Shown in pieces: positions 52,808 through 61,053 of a DNA stretch of 64,000 nucleotides. The notes under the pieces are model-generated. The model did not search any database and was not told the DNA's origin. It was given only the letters and a program-made list of their open reading frames with translations. Position 1 is the stretch's first letter; each line of letters begins with the position of its first letter. Made by a program: the position numbers and the translations under genes. The stretch is from Streptomyces griseosporeus. GTDB lineage: Bacteria; Actinomycetota; Actinomycetes; Streptomycetales; Streptomycetaceae. Location: positions 187,125-251,124 of the forward strand of contig NZ_BNBR01000002.1 in the NCBI RefSeq assembly GCF_014656055.1, given 5' to 3'.

Positions 52808-53992
52808 TCAGGCCGGGACGCTGATCTGCGCCGGCTGCCGGTACCGGTCGCCCCACAGGCTGGTCGCGGAGGGGGCGGGGACGTCGAGGTACTCCTCCGT
52901 GCTGCGGGCGGCGGCCAGACGCAGGCTCACGTCGAGGATGTGCAGGGAGTACTCCGCACCCAGCAGCGGCCGGCCCCCGGAGCGCACCGCCCGCGCCAGG
53001 TCGGCGATGCCCGCGGCGACCGTCAGGTCGTGCGCCTCGTCGTCGTATCCGTGGGCGAGCGGGGGCAGGACGAAGGGGAGCTGTTCGGGCTCGGCCAGGT
53101 AACCGGTGTCCCTGCCGCTCGTGTGGACCCGGCGGCGCAGCATGACCGGGCTCGACGCCTGCCAGACGTCGTCGACGGACAGGACGCCCTGATCACCCAC
53201 GACCAGCAGGGACTTGTCGGCCGGGGCCGCCCAGCCGATCGTGAGCCGGCACACGGTCCCGTCGGCGAACCGCAGGGCGCCGAAGGAGGTCTCGGGCGCC
53301 ACGTCGTCGACGACGCCCTCCCACTGGTCCGCGAAGGGGGTGACGGTCTGGGCGGACATGCCCACGACGGGGCCGAACATGGCCGTCAGCCAGGTGAGCA
53401 GGTAGCCGGCGTGTTCGAGGACGCATCCGTTGCCCACCTCCTCGCGGTACGGCCAGGGGACGCCGCGGCTGCTGCGCCAGTCGCGGTAGGCCATGAACGC
53501 GAGCGGCCCCATGTCGAGCGAGGCGTACGCGAGCCGGGGAGTGCCCGCCACTCCCCCGTGGACGGCCCGGATGAGGGTCTGTGCCGACCGGCTGAACACC
53601 GTGGCGGGCGCGCTGCACAGGTGAAGTCCGCGGGTGGCGGCGAGCGCCGCGAGTTCCCGTGCCTGCGCCATGCTCGTGGTCATGGGCTTCTCGCAGTACA
53701 CGTGTTTTCCGGCCGAGAGCGCGGCCTTGTTCACGGAGTAGTGCTCGGTGGTCGGCGTGAGGTTCACGACGATCTCGACGTCGGGATCGGCGAGCACCTC
53801 CTCCATGCTGCCGAACACTCGGCCGCCGTACTCCGCGGCGAAAGATTTCGCTCGGTCCGAGGCCGGGTCGTAGGCGCCTAAGAGCTCGATCTCGGGATAG
53901 TTGGGCAGCGTGGGGCCGTAGAAGTCGGCGGCATAACCGCATCCGAGAAAGGCGATCCCTACCCGCTTGCCCGTGTCCATGGGAGTGGGCAT
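52808..53992 (-). CDS. Gfo/Idh/MocA-family NAD(P)-dependent oxidoreductase
   Basis: A dehydrogenase of 394 residues. The N-terminal Rossmann fold has VGIAFLGCGYAADFYGPTL (about 11-29) and AGKHVYCEKPMTTSMAQA near 92-109, with the conserved EKP lysine; the C-terminal alpha/beta domain includes EVGNGCVLEHAGYLLTWLTAMFG near 195-217. It should oxidise or reduce a sugar, inositol or related polyol. GGAGG lies five bases before the ATG. It leads a two-gene unit with a VOC enzyme and is divergent from an MFS exporter, which may transport the same compound. Confidence 0.88.
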   Translation of the reverse strand: MPTPMDTGKRVGIAFLGCGYAADFYGPTLPNYPEIELLGAYDPASDRAKSFAAEYGGRVFGSMEEVLADPDVEIVVNLTPTTEHYSVNKAALSAGKHVYCEKPMTTSMAQARELAALAATRGLHLCSAPATVFSRSAQTLIRAVHGGVAGTPRLAYASLDMGPLAFMAYRDWRSSRGVPWPYREEVGNGCVLEHAGYLLTWLTAMFGPVVGMSAQTVTPFADQWEGVVDDVAPETSFGALRFADGTVCRLTIGWAAPADKSLLVVGDQGVLSVDDVWQASSPVMLRRRVHTSGRDTGYLAEPEQLPFVLPPLAHGYDDEAHDLTVAAGIADLARAVRSGGRPLLGAEYSLHILDVSLRLAAARSTEEYLDVPAPSATSLWGDRYRQPAQISVPA

Positions 53993-54246
53993 TCTTCCTC
54001 CATGTTCCTAGACATGCATTGCGGAGCGTCACGCAGAGGACATGCGAGAGACAGACAACAGGCCCCGGGTTCGCAATCTCAAGCTTCGAAAGAGTTTCGG
54101 CTGGTTCTGCACTCATGGCCGGAACGGCACATCGCCCGCGGTTCACGGGGTGTTTACAGAAATGCGCTTGCATGACGCACGGGACAGCGCATTCAATGAC
54201 GGCCGCCCCGATCTCCGAAATCTCGAACAGGAAAGGCAGAAAGGCA

Positions 54247-55461
54247 GTGACAGTGCCGCAGACCGGAACGAGAACACCTTTACGCACCTCGACCGCCGTG
54301 GTCGTGGTGGTCGCGCTGGCGCTGGCGCTGTTCTCCCTGAGCACGGTGGAGACCCTGCCGGTCGGGCTGCTGCCGCAGATCGCCGACGATCTCGGGGTGT
54401 CCAAGGCCGAGGCGGGCCGCCTGGTGACCGGATACGGCGTCGTCGTGGCGGTCGCCTCGGTGCCGCTGACCCGCCTGGTCCGCAGGGTTCCGCGCCGCAC
54501 GCTGCTGTGCGGGCTGCTCACCCTGTTCGTCGCAGCGAACCTCGTCTCCGCCGCGACCCCGGGCTACGGGGTGCTGCTCGGGGCCCGCATCACGGTGGCT
54601 CTCACGCACGCGGTGTTCTGGTCGGTGATCGCGGCCACCGCCGCGAGTCTGTTCCCGCCCGAGGTGCGCGGCCGCGTGGTGGCCGGGCTCTTCTCCGGGC
54701 TCTCCCTGGCCGGTGTGGTCGGCGTCCCGGCCGGGACCTGGCTGGGCCAGCAGGCCGGCTGGCGCGTTCCGTTCACGGTGATGAGCGGGTTCGGCTTCCT
54801 CGCCCTGGTCGCGGTGGCGGTTCTGCTGCCGTCCACGGCCGGCGAGGAGGGTCACGCCACCGGCGGCGCCGAACCGAGCCGCCGCCGGTTCCTGGTCCTG
54901 ATGGCCGCGACCGGCCTGGTCGTCTGCGGCGTGTTCACGGGCTACACGTACATCACGGTCTTCCTGACCGACGTGACCGGACTGTCCGAGGCTGCCGTGG
55001 CACCCTTGCTGCTGGCCGCGGGCGTCGCGGGGATCGCGGGCACCGCGCTGGCCGGCGCCCGGGTGGACCGCCGTCCGCGCGGCACCCTGGCGCTGGGCAT
55101 GGCCCTGCTGACGACCGCGATGCTGGGGTTGGCCCTGTGCGGGGAGCTGACCTTCGCGGCGGTCTGCCTGGTCGCCCTGCTCGGCTTCGCCATGGCGGCG
55201 ATGACGACGGCCCTGCAGAGCAGGATCCTGCACGTGGCGCCGGGGAGCACCGAGATCGCCTCGGCCGTCGGCTCGTCGGTCTTCAACGTCGGTATCGCCG
55301 GCGGCTCCTTCCTCGGTGGGCTGCTGCTGCCGACCGGCTTCGGCGTACGAGGCGCGGTGCTCCTCGGCGGTGTCCTCGCGGTCGGCGGCCTGTCCGTGCT
55401 GTTGTCCGAGTCCTGGGTGGTGCGCCAGGAGACGCGCCGGGCCGTCGTACAGCCCGGGTGA
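54247..55461 (+). CDS. MFS transporter, DHA1 (12-helix) type
   Basis: A transporter of about 404 residues with 12 predicted helices. VVVVVALALALFSLSTVETLPVG opens the first, the GRLVTGYGVVVAVASVPLTRLVRRVPRR stretch holds motif A, and ALTHAVFWSVIAATAASLFPP the fourth to fifth helix; the pattern resembles AraJ/Cml-type efflux proteins. GTG 54247 is preferred, with AGGAAAGG upstream; ATG 54196 or GTG 54253 are possible. It is divergent from the Gfo/Idh/MocA gene and convergent with the GH6 gene. Confidence 0.85.
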   Translation: MTVPQTGTRTPLRTSTAVVVVVALALALFSLSTVETLPVGLLPQIADDLGVSKAEAGRLVTGYGVVVAVASVPLTRLVRRVPRRTLLCGLLTLFVAANLVSAATPGYGVLLGARITVALTHAVFWSVIAATAASLFPPEVRGRVVAGLFSGLSLAGVVGVPAGTWLGQQAGWRVPFTVMSGFGFLALVAVAVLLPSTAGEEGHATGGAEPSRRRFLVLMAATGLVVCGVFTGYTYITVFLTDVTGLSEAAVAPLLLAAGVAGIAGTALAGARVDRRPRGTLALGMALLTTAMLGLALCGELTFAAVCLVALLGFAMAAMTTALQSRILHVAPGSTEIASAVGSSVFNVGIAGGSFLGGLLLPTGFGVRGAVLLGGVLAVGGLSVLLSESWVVRQETRRAVVQPG

Positions 55462-55486
55462 CAAGGGACCGCCGACCGCGGGGAGT

Positions 55487-56761
55487 TCAGCGGTTGAACG
55501 TCAGGCGCGGTGCCGCGTTGCGGGCCAGGCTGTGGGCCTGGTCCGGCCACCAGGTACCGGCCGGCGGATCGACGATGCCGTACTCGGGGTCGACGCTGCC
55601 GCCGGTGTTGCGTGTGCAGCTGCCGTCGGACTCACCGGGGATCTTCACCCACAGGTAGGCGTCGACGAGGGGCACACCCGTGTCGGCGGTCGGGCGCGGG
55701 CCGAGTCCGCGGCCGGGCGCGTTGCACCAGATCTCCGGGTCCCCGCTGTACTTGCCCGGCTCGGGGGTCCAGGCGCCGAGCCCGTTGCGGCTGGTGTCGA
55801 TCACGAAGTGCGCCAGCTCGTCGGCCGGCGGGGTGCCCACGTTCTGGTCGTACCAGGCATCGGTCCAGCGCCAGGTGGCGGGGTCGGCGGAGGAGACCGC
55901 GCTGCCGGGGGTTCCGTCGTTGGGCGCGGCAGCGGAGTAGTACTGGTCGGCGCACCGCTCGGCGTGGCCGCGCGCCTCCGCGGGGCCCGCGGTGGCGTAC
56001 CACATGCACTGGGCGATCCAGGTGCCGTACCTGGCGTTGTGCTCGGTGGGATGCGTGTTGGACACGTTCAGGGCGAAGCCGTCGCTGTCGCGCACCCCGG
56101 CGTCCAGCAGCCGCTGCGCTATCTCGCCCACCGGCCGCCACTGGACGTTGCCCGCGTCCAGATAGACCGCGGTGCGCGGCTTCGCCTTCAGCGTCCTGAC
56201 GGCGTACGCGAGGTCGGCGATCCGGGCGGCCGTCAGCTCACCGGTCGGGTCCGTGGTGGGCCCGCAGTCCTTGGGCAGGAGGGCCGTGCCGTCGGGTTCC
56301 ACGACGACCAGCGCCTTGCCCGTGCCGATGCCGGCGGCGAAGGCGTCGATCCACTGCCGGTAGGCGGCGGAGGACCCGGCACCGCCGCTGGAGTACTGCG
56401 AGCAGTCCCGGCCCGGCACGTTGTAGGCGACCAGCACGGGCGTACGGCCCACGGCGCGGGCGCGGCGGACGAGACCGCTCACCTTGGCGCGCACCTCGTC
56501 GGGCGTGCCCTCGGTGAACCACTGCGCCTGCGGCCAGCTCGCGACCTTGGCCATGTTCAGGGCGTTGACGAGGTCGCCGGCGCGGACGTCCGCGACGGCC
56601 TGCTGCGCGGCCTTGCTGTGCGGGTCCACGTAGAACTGGGTGGCCGGGGTGATCACGTCCTGCGTGGGGGTGGCCTGCGCCTGCGTCGCCGGGAGAGCGG
56701 CGAAGGCGGTGAGGGCCGCGAGGACGGCGGCCGTACGGCGCCGTGGGCTGCGTGGTTCCAT
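55487..56761 (-). CDS. Secreted glycoside hydrolase family 6 cellulase (first)
   Basis: A 424-residue secreted GH6 protein without a binding module. The signal peptide ends near TQAQA (about 30). Conserved GH6 segments are LVAYNVPGRDCSQYSSGG (Asp in RDC near the acid), ALVVVEPDGTALLP, AVYLDAGNVQWRP, FALNVSNTHP, FVIDTSRNG and AYLWVKIPGESDGSC, in family order. It cleaves cellulose beta-1,4 links with inversion. The insertion ARGHAERCADQYYSAAAPND makes the loop longer than in the neighbour, so it may be the more exo-acting of the pair. AGGAAG precedes the ATG. It follows the second GH6 gene by 145 bp and probably shares its promoter. Confidence 0.92.
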   Translation of the reverse strand: MEPRSPRRRTAAVLAALTAFAALPATQAQATPTQDVITPATQFYVDPHSKAAQQAVADVRAGDLVNALNMAKVASWPQAQWFTEGTPDEVRAKVSGLVRRARAVGRTPVLVAYNVPGRDCSQYSSGGAGSSAAYRQWIDAFAAGIGTGKALVVVEPDGTALLPKDCGPTTDPTGELTAARIADLAYAVRTLKAKPRTAVYLDAGNVQWRPVGEIAQRLLDAGVRDSDGFALNVSNTHPTEHNARYGTWIAQCMWYATAGPAEARGHAERCADQYYSAAAPNDGTPGSAVSSADPATWRWTDAWYDQNVGTPPADELAHFVIDTSRNGLGAWTPEPGKYSGDPEIWCNAPGRGLGPRPTADTGVPLVDAYLWVKIPGESDGSCTRNTGGSVDPEYGIVDPPAGTWWPDQAHSLARNAAPRLTFNR

Positions 56762-56906
56762 GACTGCTTCCTGGTCGGTGAGGTGGGAACGGGAGACACC
56801 CGCCGCCCGGGAGCCGGCGGATCGTCGGATCGCCGGACCAACGGGTCGCGCCATCGACGCATCGTCGGACCACCGGATCGCCGGTGCGGGCGGCGGGGGT
56901 CCTGGA

Positions 56907-57872
56907 TCAGTAGCCGTAGATCATCTTGTAGGCGACCTCGGGCAGGAACTGTCCGGCCGTGGAGCCGGTTCCGACGCCGCAGTTGCCGTCGGACTCGCCC
57001 GGGGTCTTGATCCACAGCAGCATCTCGGCGCCACCGCCGGTCCGGGTGGGTGTGCCGATGCGGCGGCCCGCGGGGTTGCACCACTGGCCGTTGGAGCCGT
57101 TGCCGTTGCGGCTGGTGTCCACGACGAACGGCTTGGTGTAGCCGTAGCGGGCGCTGAGTTCGGCGTTGACGGCGTTGCCGAAGGCGGTGTTCTCGGCGGT
57201 GGTGAAGTAGTTGGAGACGTTGAGCGAGAAGCCGTGGGCCTGGCGCAGGCCGGCTTCGTGCAGACGCCGGGCCATGGTCGCCGCGCCGGCCCAGCCGGGG
57301 TTGCCCGCGTCCATGTAGACCCAGGTGTTGGGGGCCTGGCGGCTGAACTGTGCGAGGGCTCCGGTGAGCATGGCTTCGCGTTCGTCGATCTGGGCCTGGC
57401 TCATGCAGCCGTAGTCGGCGAGGGAGTCCGGTTCGAGGATGACGACGGCCGGGCGGCTCGCGATGCCGCCCGCGAACTGGGCGATCCAGTTCGCGTAGGC
57501 GGACGGCGAGGAGGCCCCGCCCGCGGAGTGCCCGCCGCAGTAGTCGCGGTTGTAGATGTTGTAGGCGACGAGGACGGGCAGCTTGTCGGCGTAGTCCGCC
57601 GCTCCCACGTACGACCCGGTCGCGGTGCCGATGGTGCCGCTCCAGGCCCCGAACCAGCGGGCCATCGGGGTGTTGGCGATGGCGGCGCTGATCGCGGGGG
57701 CCCTGCCGTCGCCGGGGTTGGCGGCGACCCACTGCTTCGCCGTGGAGTTGGGGTCCACGTAGAAGCCGCTGGTCATGGTGGTGGGGTCGGCCGCATGGGC
57801 GGAGGGTGCGGCGGCCAGCGCGAGCGGCAGGGCGCAGAGCGCTGCCATCAGTACGCGGAGTCTGCGGCGCAT
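56907..57872 (-). CDS. Secreted glycoside hydrolase family 6 endoglucanase (second)
   Basis: A compact secreted GH6 enzyme of 321 residues. The signal peptide ends near APSAHA (about 27). GH6 blocks are VLVAYNIYNRDYCGGHSAGG, AVVILEPDSLADYGC, VYMDAGNPGWAG, FSLNVSNYF, FVVDTSRNGNG and LLWIKTPGESDGNC. It lacks the extra loop of its neighbour, so an open endoglucanase cleft is likely. GAGG seven bases before the ATG is the ribosome binding site. A perfect CebR-type box lies 42 bp upstream, with two degenerate copies behind it. It appears to be the first gene of a two-cellulase unit, facing a LacI regulator. Confidence 0.93.
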   Translation of the reverse strand: MRRRLRVLMAALCALPLALAAAPSAHAADPTTMTSGFYVDPNSTAKQWVAANPGDGRAPAISAAIANTPMARWFGAWSGTIGTATGSYVGAADYADKLPVLVAYNIYNRDYCGGHSAGGASSPSAYANWIAQFAGGIASRPAVVILEPDSLADYGCMSQAQIDEREAMLTGALAQFSRQAPNTWVYMDAGNPGWAGAATMARRLHEAGLRQAHGFSLNVSNYFTTAENTAFGNAVNAELSARYGYTKPFVVDTSRNGNGSNGQWCNPAGRRIGTPTRTGGGAEMLLWIKTPGESDGNCGVGTGSTAGQFLPEVAYKMIYGY

Positions 57873-57913
57873 GGCTGTACCTCGATTTCCTGGGGGGAGG
57901 GATTCGGGTGCAC

Positions 57914-57959
57914 TGGGAGCGCTCCCACTGGAAGCGGTCCCAATCGTGGGAGCGGCTCG
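57914..57959. promoter_or_regulatory. CebR-type operator with two degenerate tandem copies
   Basis: TGGGAGCGCTCCCA at 57914-57927 is identical to the cellulose-utilisation operator known for Streptomyces CebR. Degenerate boxes follow at 57929-57942 (TGGAAGCGGTCCCA) and 57947-57959 (TGGGAGCGGCTCG). They lie 42-87 bp upstream of the GH6 start and fit repression relieved by cellobiose or cellotriose. Confidence 0.85.
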
Positions 57960-58028
57960 TTGAACTGTCAATAGTCGGCGCAGGAGTTGACCTGCGCATC
58001 GTGCAAGCGGCTCGGAGGGGCGGAGAGT

Positions 58029-58042
58029 TGGAAGCGCTTCCA
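58029..58042. promoter_or_regulatory. LacI-type palindrome upstream of the LacI gene
   Basis: TGGAAGCGCTTCCA is a perfect 14-bp palindrome, 47 bp before the regulator's ATG. It differs from the CebR box at two symmetric positions, so it may be the operator of the adjacent LacI protein itself. Confidence 0.8.
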
Positions 58043-58088
58043 GATTCAGCCACCGCAGATCTTCCGGCTTGTGGAAGACTCCCGGTCC

Positions 58089-59102
58089 ATGGCAGAAGAT
58101 GCGCCGCGTCGGCAGCCGACGCTCGACGAGGTGGCCGAACGCGCCGGTGTCTCCCGCTCCGTGGCCTCCCGCGCCCTCAACAACGCGCCGCACGTCAGCC
58201 GCGCCAAGCGCGAGGCCGTCGAACGTGCGGTGCGGCAACTGGGCTACGTCCCCAACCCCACCGCCCGTGCCCTCGCCACGCGGCAGACGGGAGCGGCTGC
58301 CCTGGTCGTGTCGGGAGAGGATCCGTCGATCTTCGCCGACCCCTTCTTCGCCCAGGTCATCGTGGGCGCGTCGGCCGCTCTGGAGGAGGCCGACCTGCAT
58401 CTGATGCTGTGCCTGGCCGCTTCCGACCGGGGCCGCAAGCGCGTGGCGGAACTCCTGCGGTCCAGGGGCGCCGACGGCGTCATGCTGATGGCGCTGCGCG
58501 AGGACGATCCGCTGGCGCGGACGGCCGAGGAGGCGCAGATGCCCGTCGTGTTCGGCGGACGACCCGTCGCCTCGACCCCCAGGTGGTACGTCGACGTCGA
58601 CAACGTCGGCGGAGCGCGCGCGGCCACCGAGCACCTGGTATCGCTGGGCCGGACGCGGGTGGCCGCGATCTGCGGGCGGCTGGACACCGAGGCGGGACGC
58701 GCCCGGTACCGCGGCTACCGGGACGCCATGCTCGCCGCGGGCCTCGAACCGGTCCCGCCGCGGGGAGGGGACTTCACCGAGGCCGGCGGCGCCGCCGCCA
58801 TGGCCGTACTGCTGGCGGAACAACCCGATGTGGACGGGGTGTTCGCGGCCAACGACAACATGGCGGCGGGCGCGCTGCGCACCTTGCGGGAGGCCGGCCG
58901 GCGGGTGCCGGCCGACGTCGCCGTGGTCGGCTTCGACGACCTGACCGTCGCGCGGATCGCCGACCCGCCGCTCACCACCGTCCGTCAGCCCATAGAGGCT
59001 CTGGGCCGGGAGATGGCGCGCATGCTGGTCGCCCTCGTCAACGGGCAGGACCCCTCTCCGCTGATCCTGCCGACCCGGCTGGTCGTGCGCTCCAGCGCCT
59101 GA
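58089..59102 (+). CDS. LacI-family regulator of the cellulase locus
   Basis: A 337-residue LacI/GalR regulator. The helix-turn-helix is PTLDEVAERAGVSRSVASRA (about 10-29) with the hinge PNPTARALATRQTG, and the rest is a periplasmic-binding-protein-like effector domain (ALVVSGEDPSIFADPFF, then FGGRPV, DVDNVGGARAATEHL and PDVDGVFAANDNMAAG). It is divergent from the GH6 genes. It could be a CebR paralogue sensing cello-oligosaccharides; true cebR usually sits beside cebEFG, which is absent here. Palindromes on both sides of the gap suggest that it represses itself and the cellulases. Confidence 0.87.
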   Translation: MAEDAPRRQPTLDEVAERAGVSRSVASRALNNAPHVSRAKREAVERAVRQLGYVPNPTARALATRQTGAAALVVSGEDPSIFADPFFAQVIVGASAALEEADLHLMLCLAASDRGRKRVAELLRSRGADGVMLMALREDDPLARTAEEAQMPVVFGGRPVASTPRWYVDVDNVGGARAATEHLVSLGRTRVAAICGRLDTEAGRARYRGYRDAMLAAGLEPVPPRGGDFTEAGGAAAMAVLLAEQPDVDGVFAANDNMAAGALRTLREAGRRVPADVAVVGFDDLTVARIADPPLTTVRQPIEALGREMARMLVALVNGQDPSPLILPTRLVVRSSA

Positions 59103-59124
59103 CGGGTGGTGGCGGAGGCTCGGT

Positions 59125-60759
59125 TCAGGGCGTGGACAGCTCGAACCGTGTGACGCGGACGGCGCCGCCGAGTGCCTGGGTGGCGTGGTTGAAGAGGGCG
59201 AAGCGGTAACCCATGAAGAACCGCCAGTCGTTGCCCATGGAGAAGGCCGGTCCGAGACGGGTGAACGTGACGCCGTCGGTGCTGTAGGAGAAGGTGCCGG
59301 GGCGCGGCGCGCCCGGGCGGATGTCCGCGGTCGCTCGGAGCCAGACGCGGCTGCCGGAGAGGGGCGCGCTCGCGACCTCGTAGCCGGTGCCGGTGGTGTT
59401 CCAGTTGGTGTCCATGGTCAGCCCCGTGACCATCACCACCCGCGCGGCGCCGCCGTCGCGTTTGACGCCGATCCACGCGGAGGAGTCCCGCAGCAGCGCG
59501 AGCCCGGCCCGGTCGCCGTCCCGCATGGCGGAGTGGTCGAGCTGGACGGTGGCGGTGGAGGTCGGGCCCTGGACGCGGTGGGTCAGGGTGTTGCGGGCCC
59601 AGTACAGGTCATTGGTCACGGTCGCGGTCCGTAAGGTGAGCCCGTTGCCGACCGACCACTTCGTGTTGTCGGGGTTGTGGTTCCACTCCCACCTCGGCTT
59701 GAGGGCCGTACCGTCGAAGGTGTCGACGCCGGTCATGGGGGTGACCTGGCGCGGCGGCGGGGGCACCACCGGGCTGGGGTACGAGGTGCCCCAGGCGCCG
59801 TCGACGAGCTGTACGACGGGCCAGCCGTCCCAGGTCCAGGTGACCGGGGCCAGCGCGGGCATCCGGCCTCCGGGGTAGGCGTCGACGAAGGCCAGGTAGT
59901 ACCAGGCGCCGCTCTGCGTCTGCACCAGCCCGCCCTGGTGCGGGACACCGCCGCCGGGGATCGGTCCGCGCAGGTCGAGCAGGACCTGGCGCATGGTGTA
60001 CGGCCCGAAGGGGCCGCCGGAGGACTTGAGGATGTACTGGCCGTTCGCGGGCCGGGTCAGGAAGATGTAGTACTGCCCGTTGATCTTGTAGAAGCGGGAG
60101 CCCTCCAGAGTGCCGACGCTCGACGGCGTCCTGAACACCTCCTGGGCGCGGACCTGGGTGCGTCCGTCGGGCGAGAGCTGGGCGACGCTGATGGTGGTGT
60201 TTCCGTAGGCCACGTACAGGGTGTCGTCGGTGTCGACGAGCAGGCCCGCGTCGTAGTAGGGGGTGCCGATCGTCGTCAGCCTGTTCCACGGCCCCTCGAC
60301 GGCGGTGGCGGTGTAGACGTACGTCCGGGCGAAGTCGATCTGGCCGAGCCAGTAGAAGGTCCTGTTGCTCGGTCGGTACGCCAGGGACGAGGCCCAGATG
60401 CCTCTGACGTAGCCGCGCGCGCCGTTCAGGTCGTACTTGGCACCGAAGTCGAGCACCGGCACGGAGTGGCCGGCGATCTCCCAGTTCACCAGGTCGTACG
60501 AGCGCAGGACGGGCGCGCCCGGCGAGTAGTGCATCGTCGAGGCCGAGGCGTAGTAGGTGTCGCCGACGCGGAGGACGTCGATGTCGGCGAAGTCCTGCCA
60601 GATGACCGGGTTCGTGTAGGTCGCCGCCTGGGCCTGGGCCTGCACCTGCGCCGGGGCGGTGGCTCCGGCCGAGGGGAGGAGGACGCCTGCCGCCAGGCCG
60701 GTGGCGGTGGACAGGGCGCGGCGACGCGACACTGGCTGATGAGTCCATGACATTTCCAT
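59125..60759 (-). CDS. Secreted glycoside hydrolase family 43 with C-terminal beta-sandwich
   Basis: A 544-residue exported enzyme. The N-terminus SRRRALSTATGLAAG is a Tat-like signal, ending near AQAQA (about 45). The five-bladed GH43 propeller (about 47-340) has FADIDVLRVGDTYYASAS with the base Asp, YYDAGLLVDTDDTLYVAYG with the pKa-tuning Asp, and VGTLEGSRFYKINGQYYIF with the acid Glu. The C-terminal DUF1349/XynB-C2-like beta-sandwich (about 350-540) is typical of beta-xylosidases and arabinofuranosidases. Substrate choice between xylan and arabinan side chains is not clear. It is divergent from the GH27 gene over a region with two CGAAA/TTTCG palindromes. Confidence 0.9.
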   Translation of the reverse strand: MEMSWTHQPVSRRRALSTATGLAAGVLLPSAGATAPAQVQAQAQAATYTNPVIWQDFADIDVLRVGDTYYASASTMHYSPGAPVLRSYDLVNWEIAGHSVPVLDFGAKYDLNGARGYVRGIWASSLAYRPSNRTFYWLGQIDFARTYVYTATAVEGPWNRLTTIGTPYYDAGLLVDTDDTLYVAYGNTTISVAQLSPDGRTQVRAQEVFRTPSSVGTLEGSRFYKINGQYYIFLTRPANGQYILKSSGGPFGPYTMRQVLLDLRGPIPGGGVPHQGGLVQTQSGAWYYLAFVDAYPGGRMPALAPVTWTWDGWPVVQLVDGAWGTSYPSPVVPPPPRQVTPMTGVDTFDGTALKPRWEWNHNPDNTKWSVGNGLTLRTATVTNDLYWARNTLTHRVQGPTSTATVQLDHSAMRDGDRAGLALLRDSSAWIGVKRDGGAARVVMVTGLTMDTNWNTTGTGYEVASAPLSGSRVWLRATADIRPGAPRPGTFSYSTDGVTFTRLGPAFSMGNDWRFFMGYRFALFNHATQALGGAVRVTRFELSTP

Positions 60760-60901
60760 GAAGGGCGCCCTCTTCCTGGCTTCGGGAACTGACGATCACT
60801 CATACGTCCGACATATCGAACGCGGGTCGACTGGGCGAGCAACTGGAGCATAGGGGGTCGGGGAACGCCGTCAACCCTTCCCGCACGACTCGGCCCCGGC
60901 T

Positions 60902-61034
60902 CCGAAATTTTCGGCGCTCCCCTGCTCGGGTTTCCGTCGCAATGGAGCCAGTCCTGGGACAGGTGTTGACACCGCGTCATCCATCTCTAGCATCCCTGAG
61001 ACCGCCACTTTCCGAACGAAGGTCGAAATTTCGA
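60902..61034. promoter_or_regulatory. Two CGAAA/TTTCG palindromes between GH43 and GH27
   Basis: CCGAAA-T-TTTCGG at 60902-60914 and TCGAAATTTCGA at 61023-61034 share the CGAAA...TTTCG core. Related elements (CGAAACTTTCG) precede xylanase genes in Streptomyces and bind LacI-type repressors such as BxlR. One site is about 143 bp from GH43 and the other 20 bp before the GH27 start, where it would block initiation. Confidence 0.65.
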
Positions 61035-61053
61035 ACCCCTGAAGGAGCCCCTG

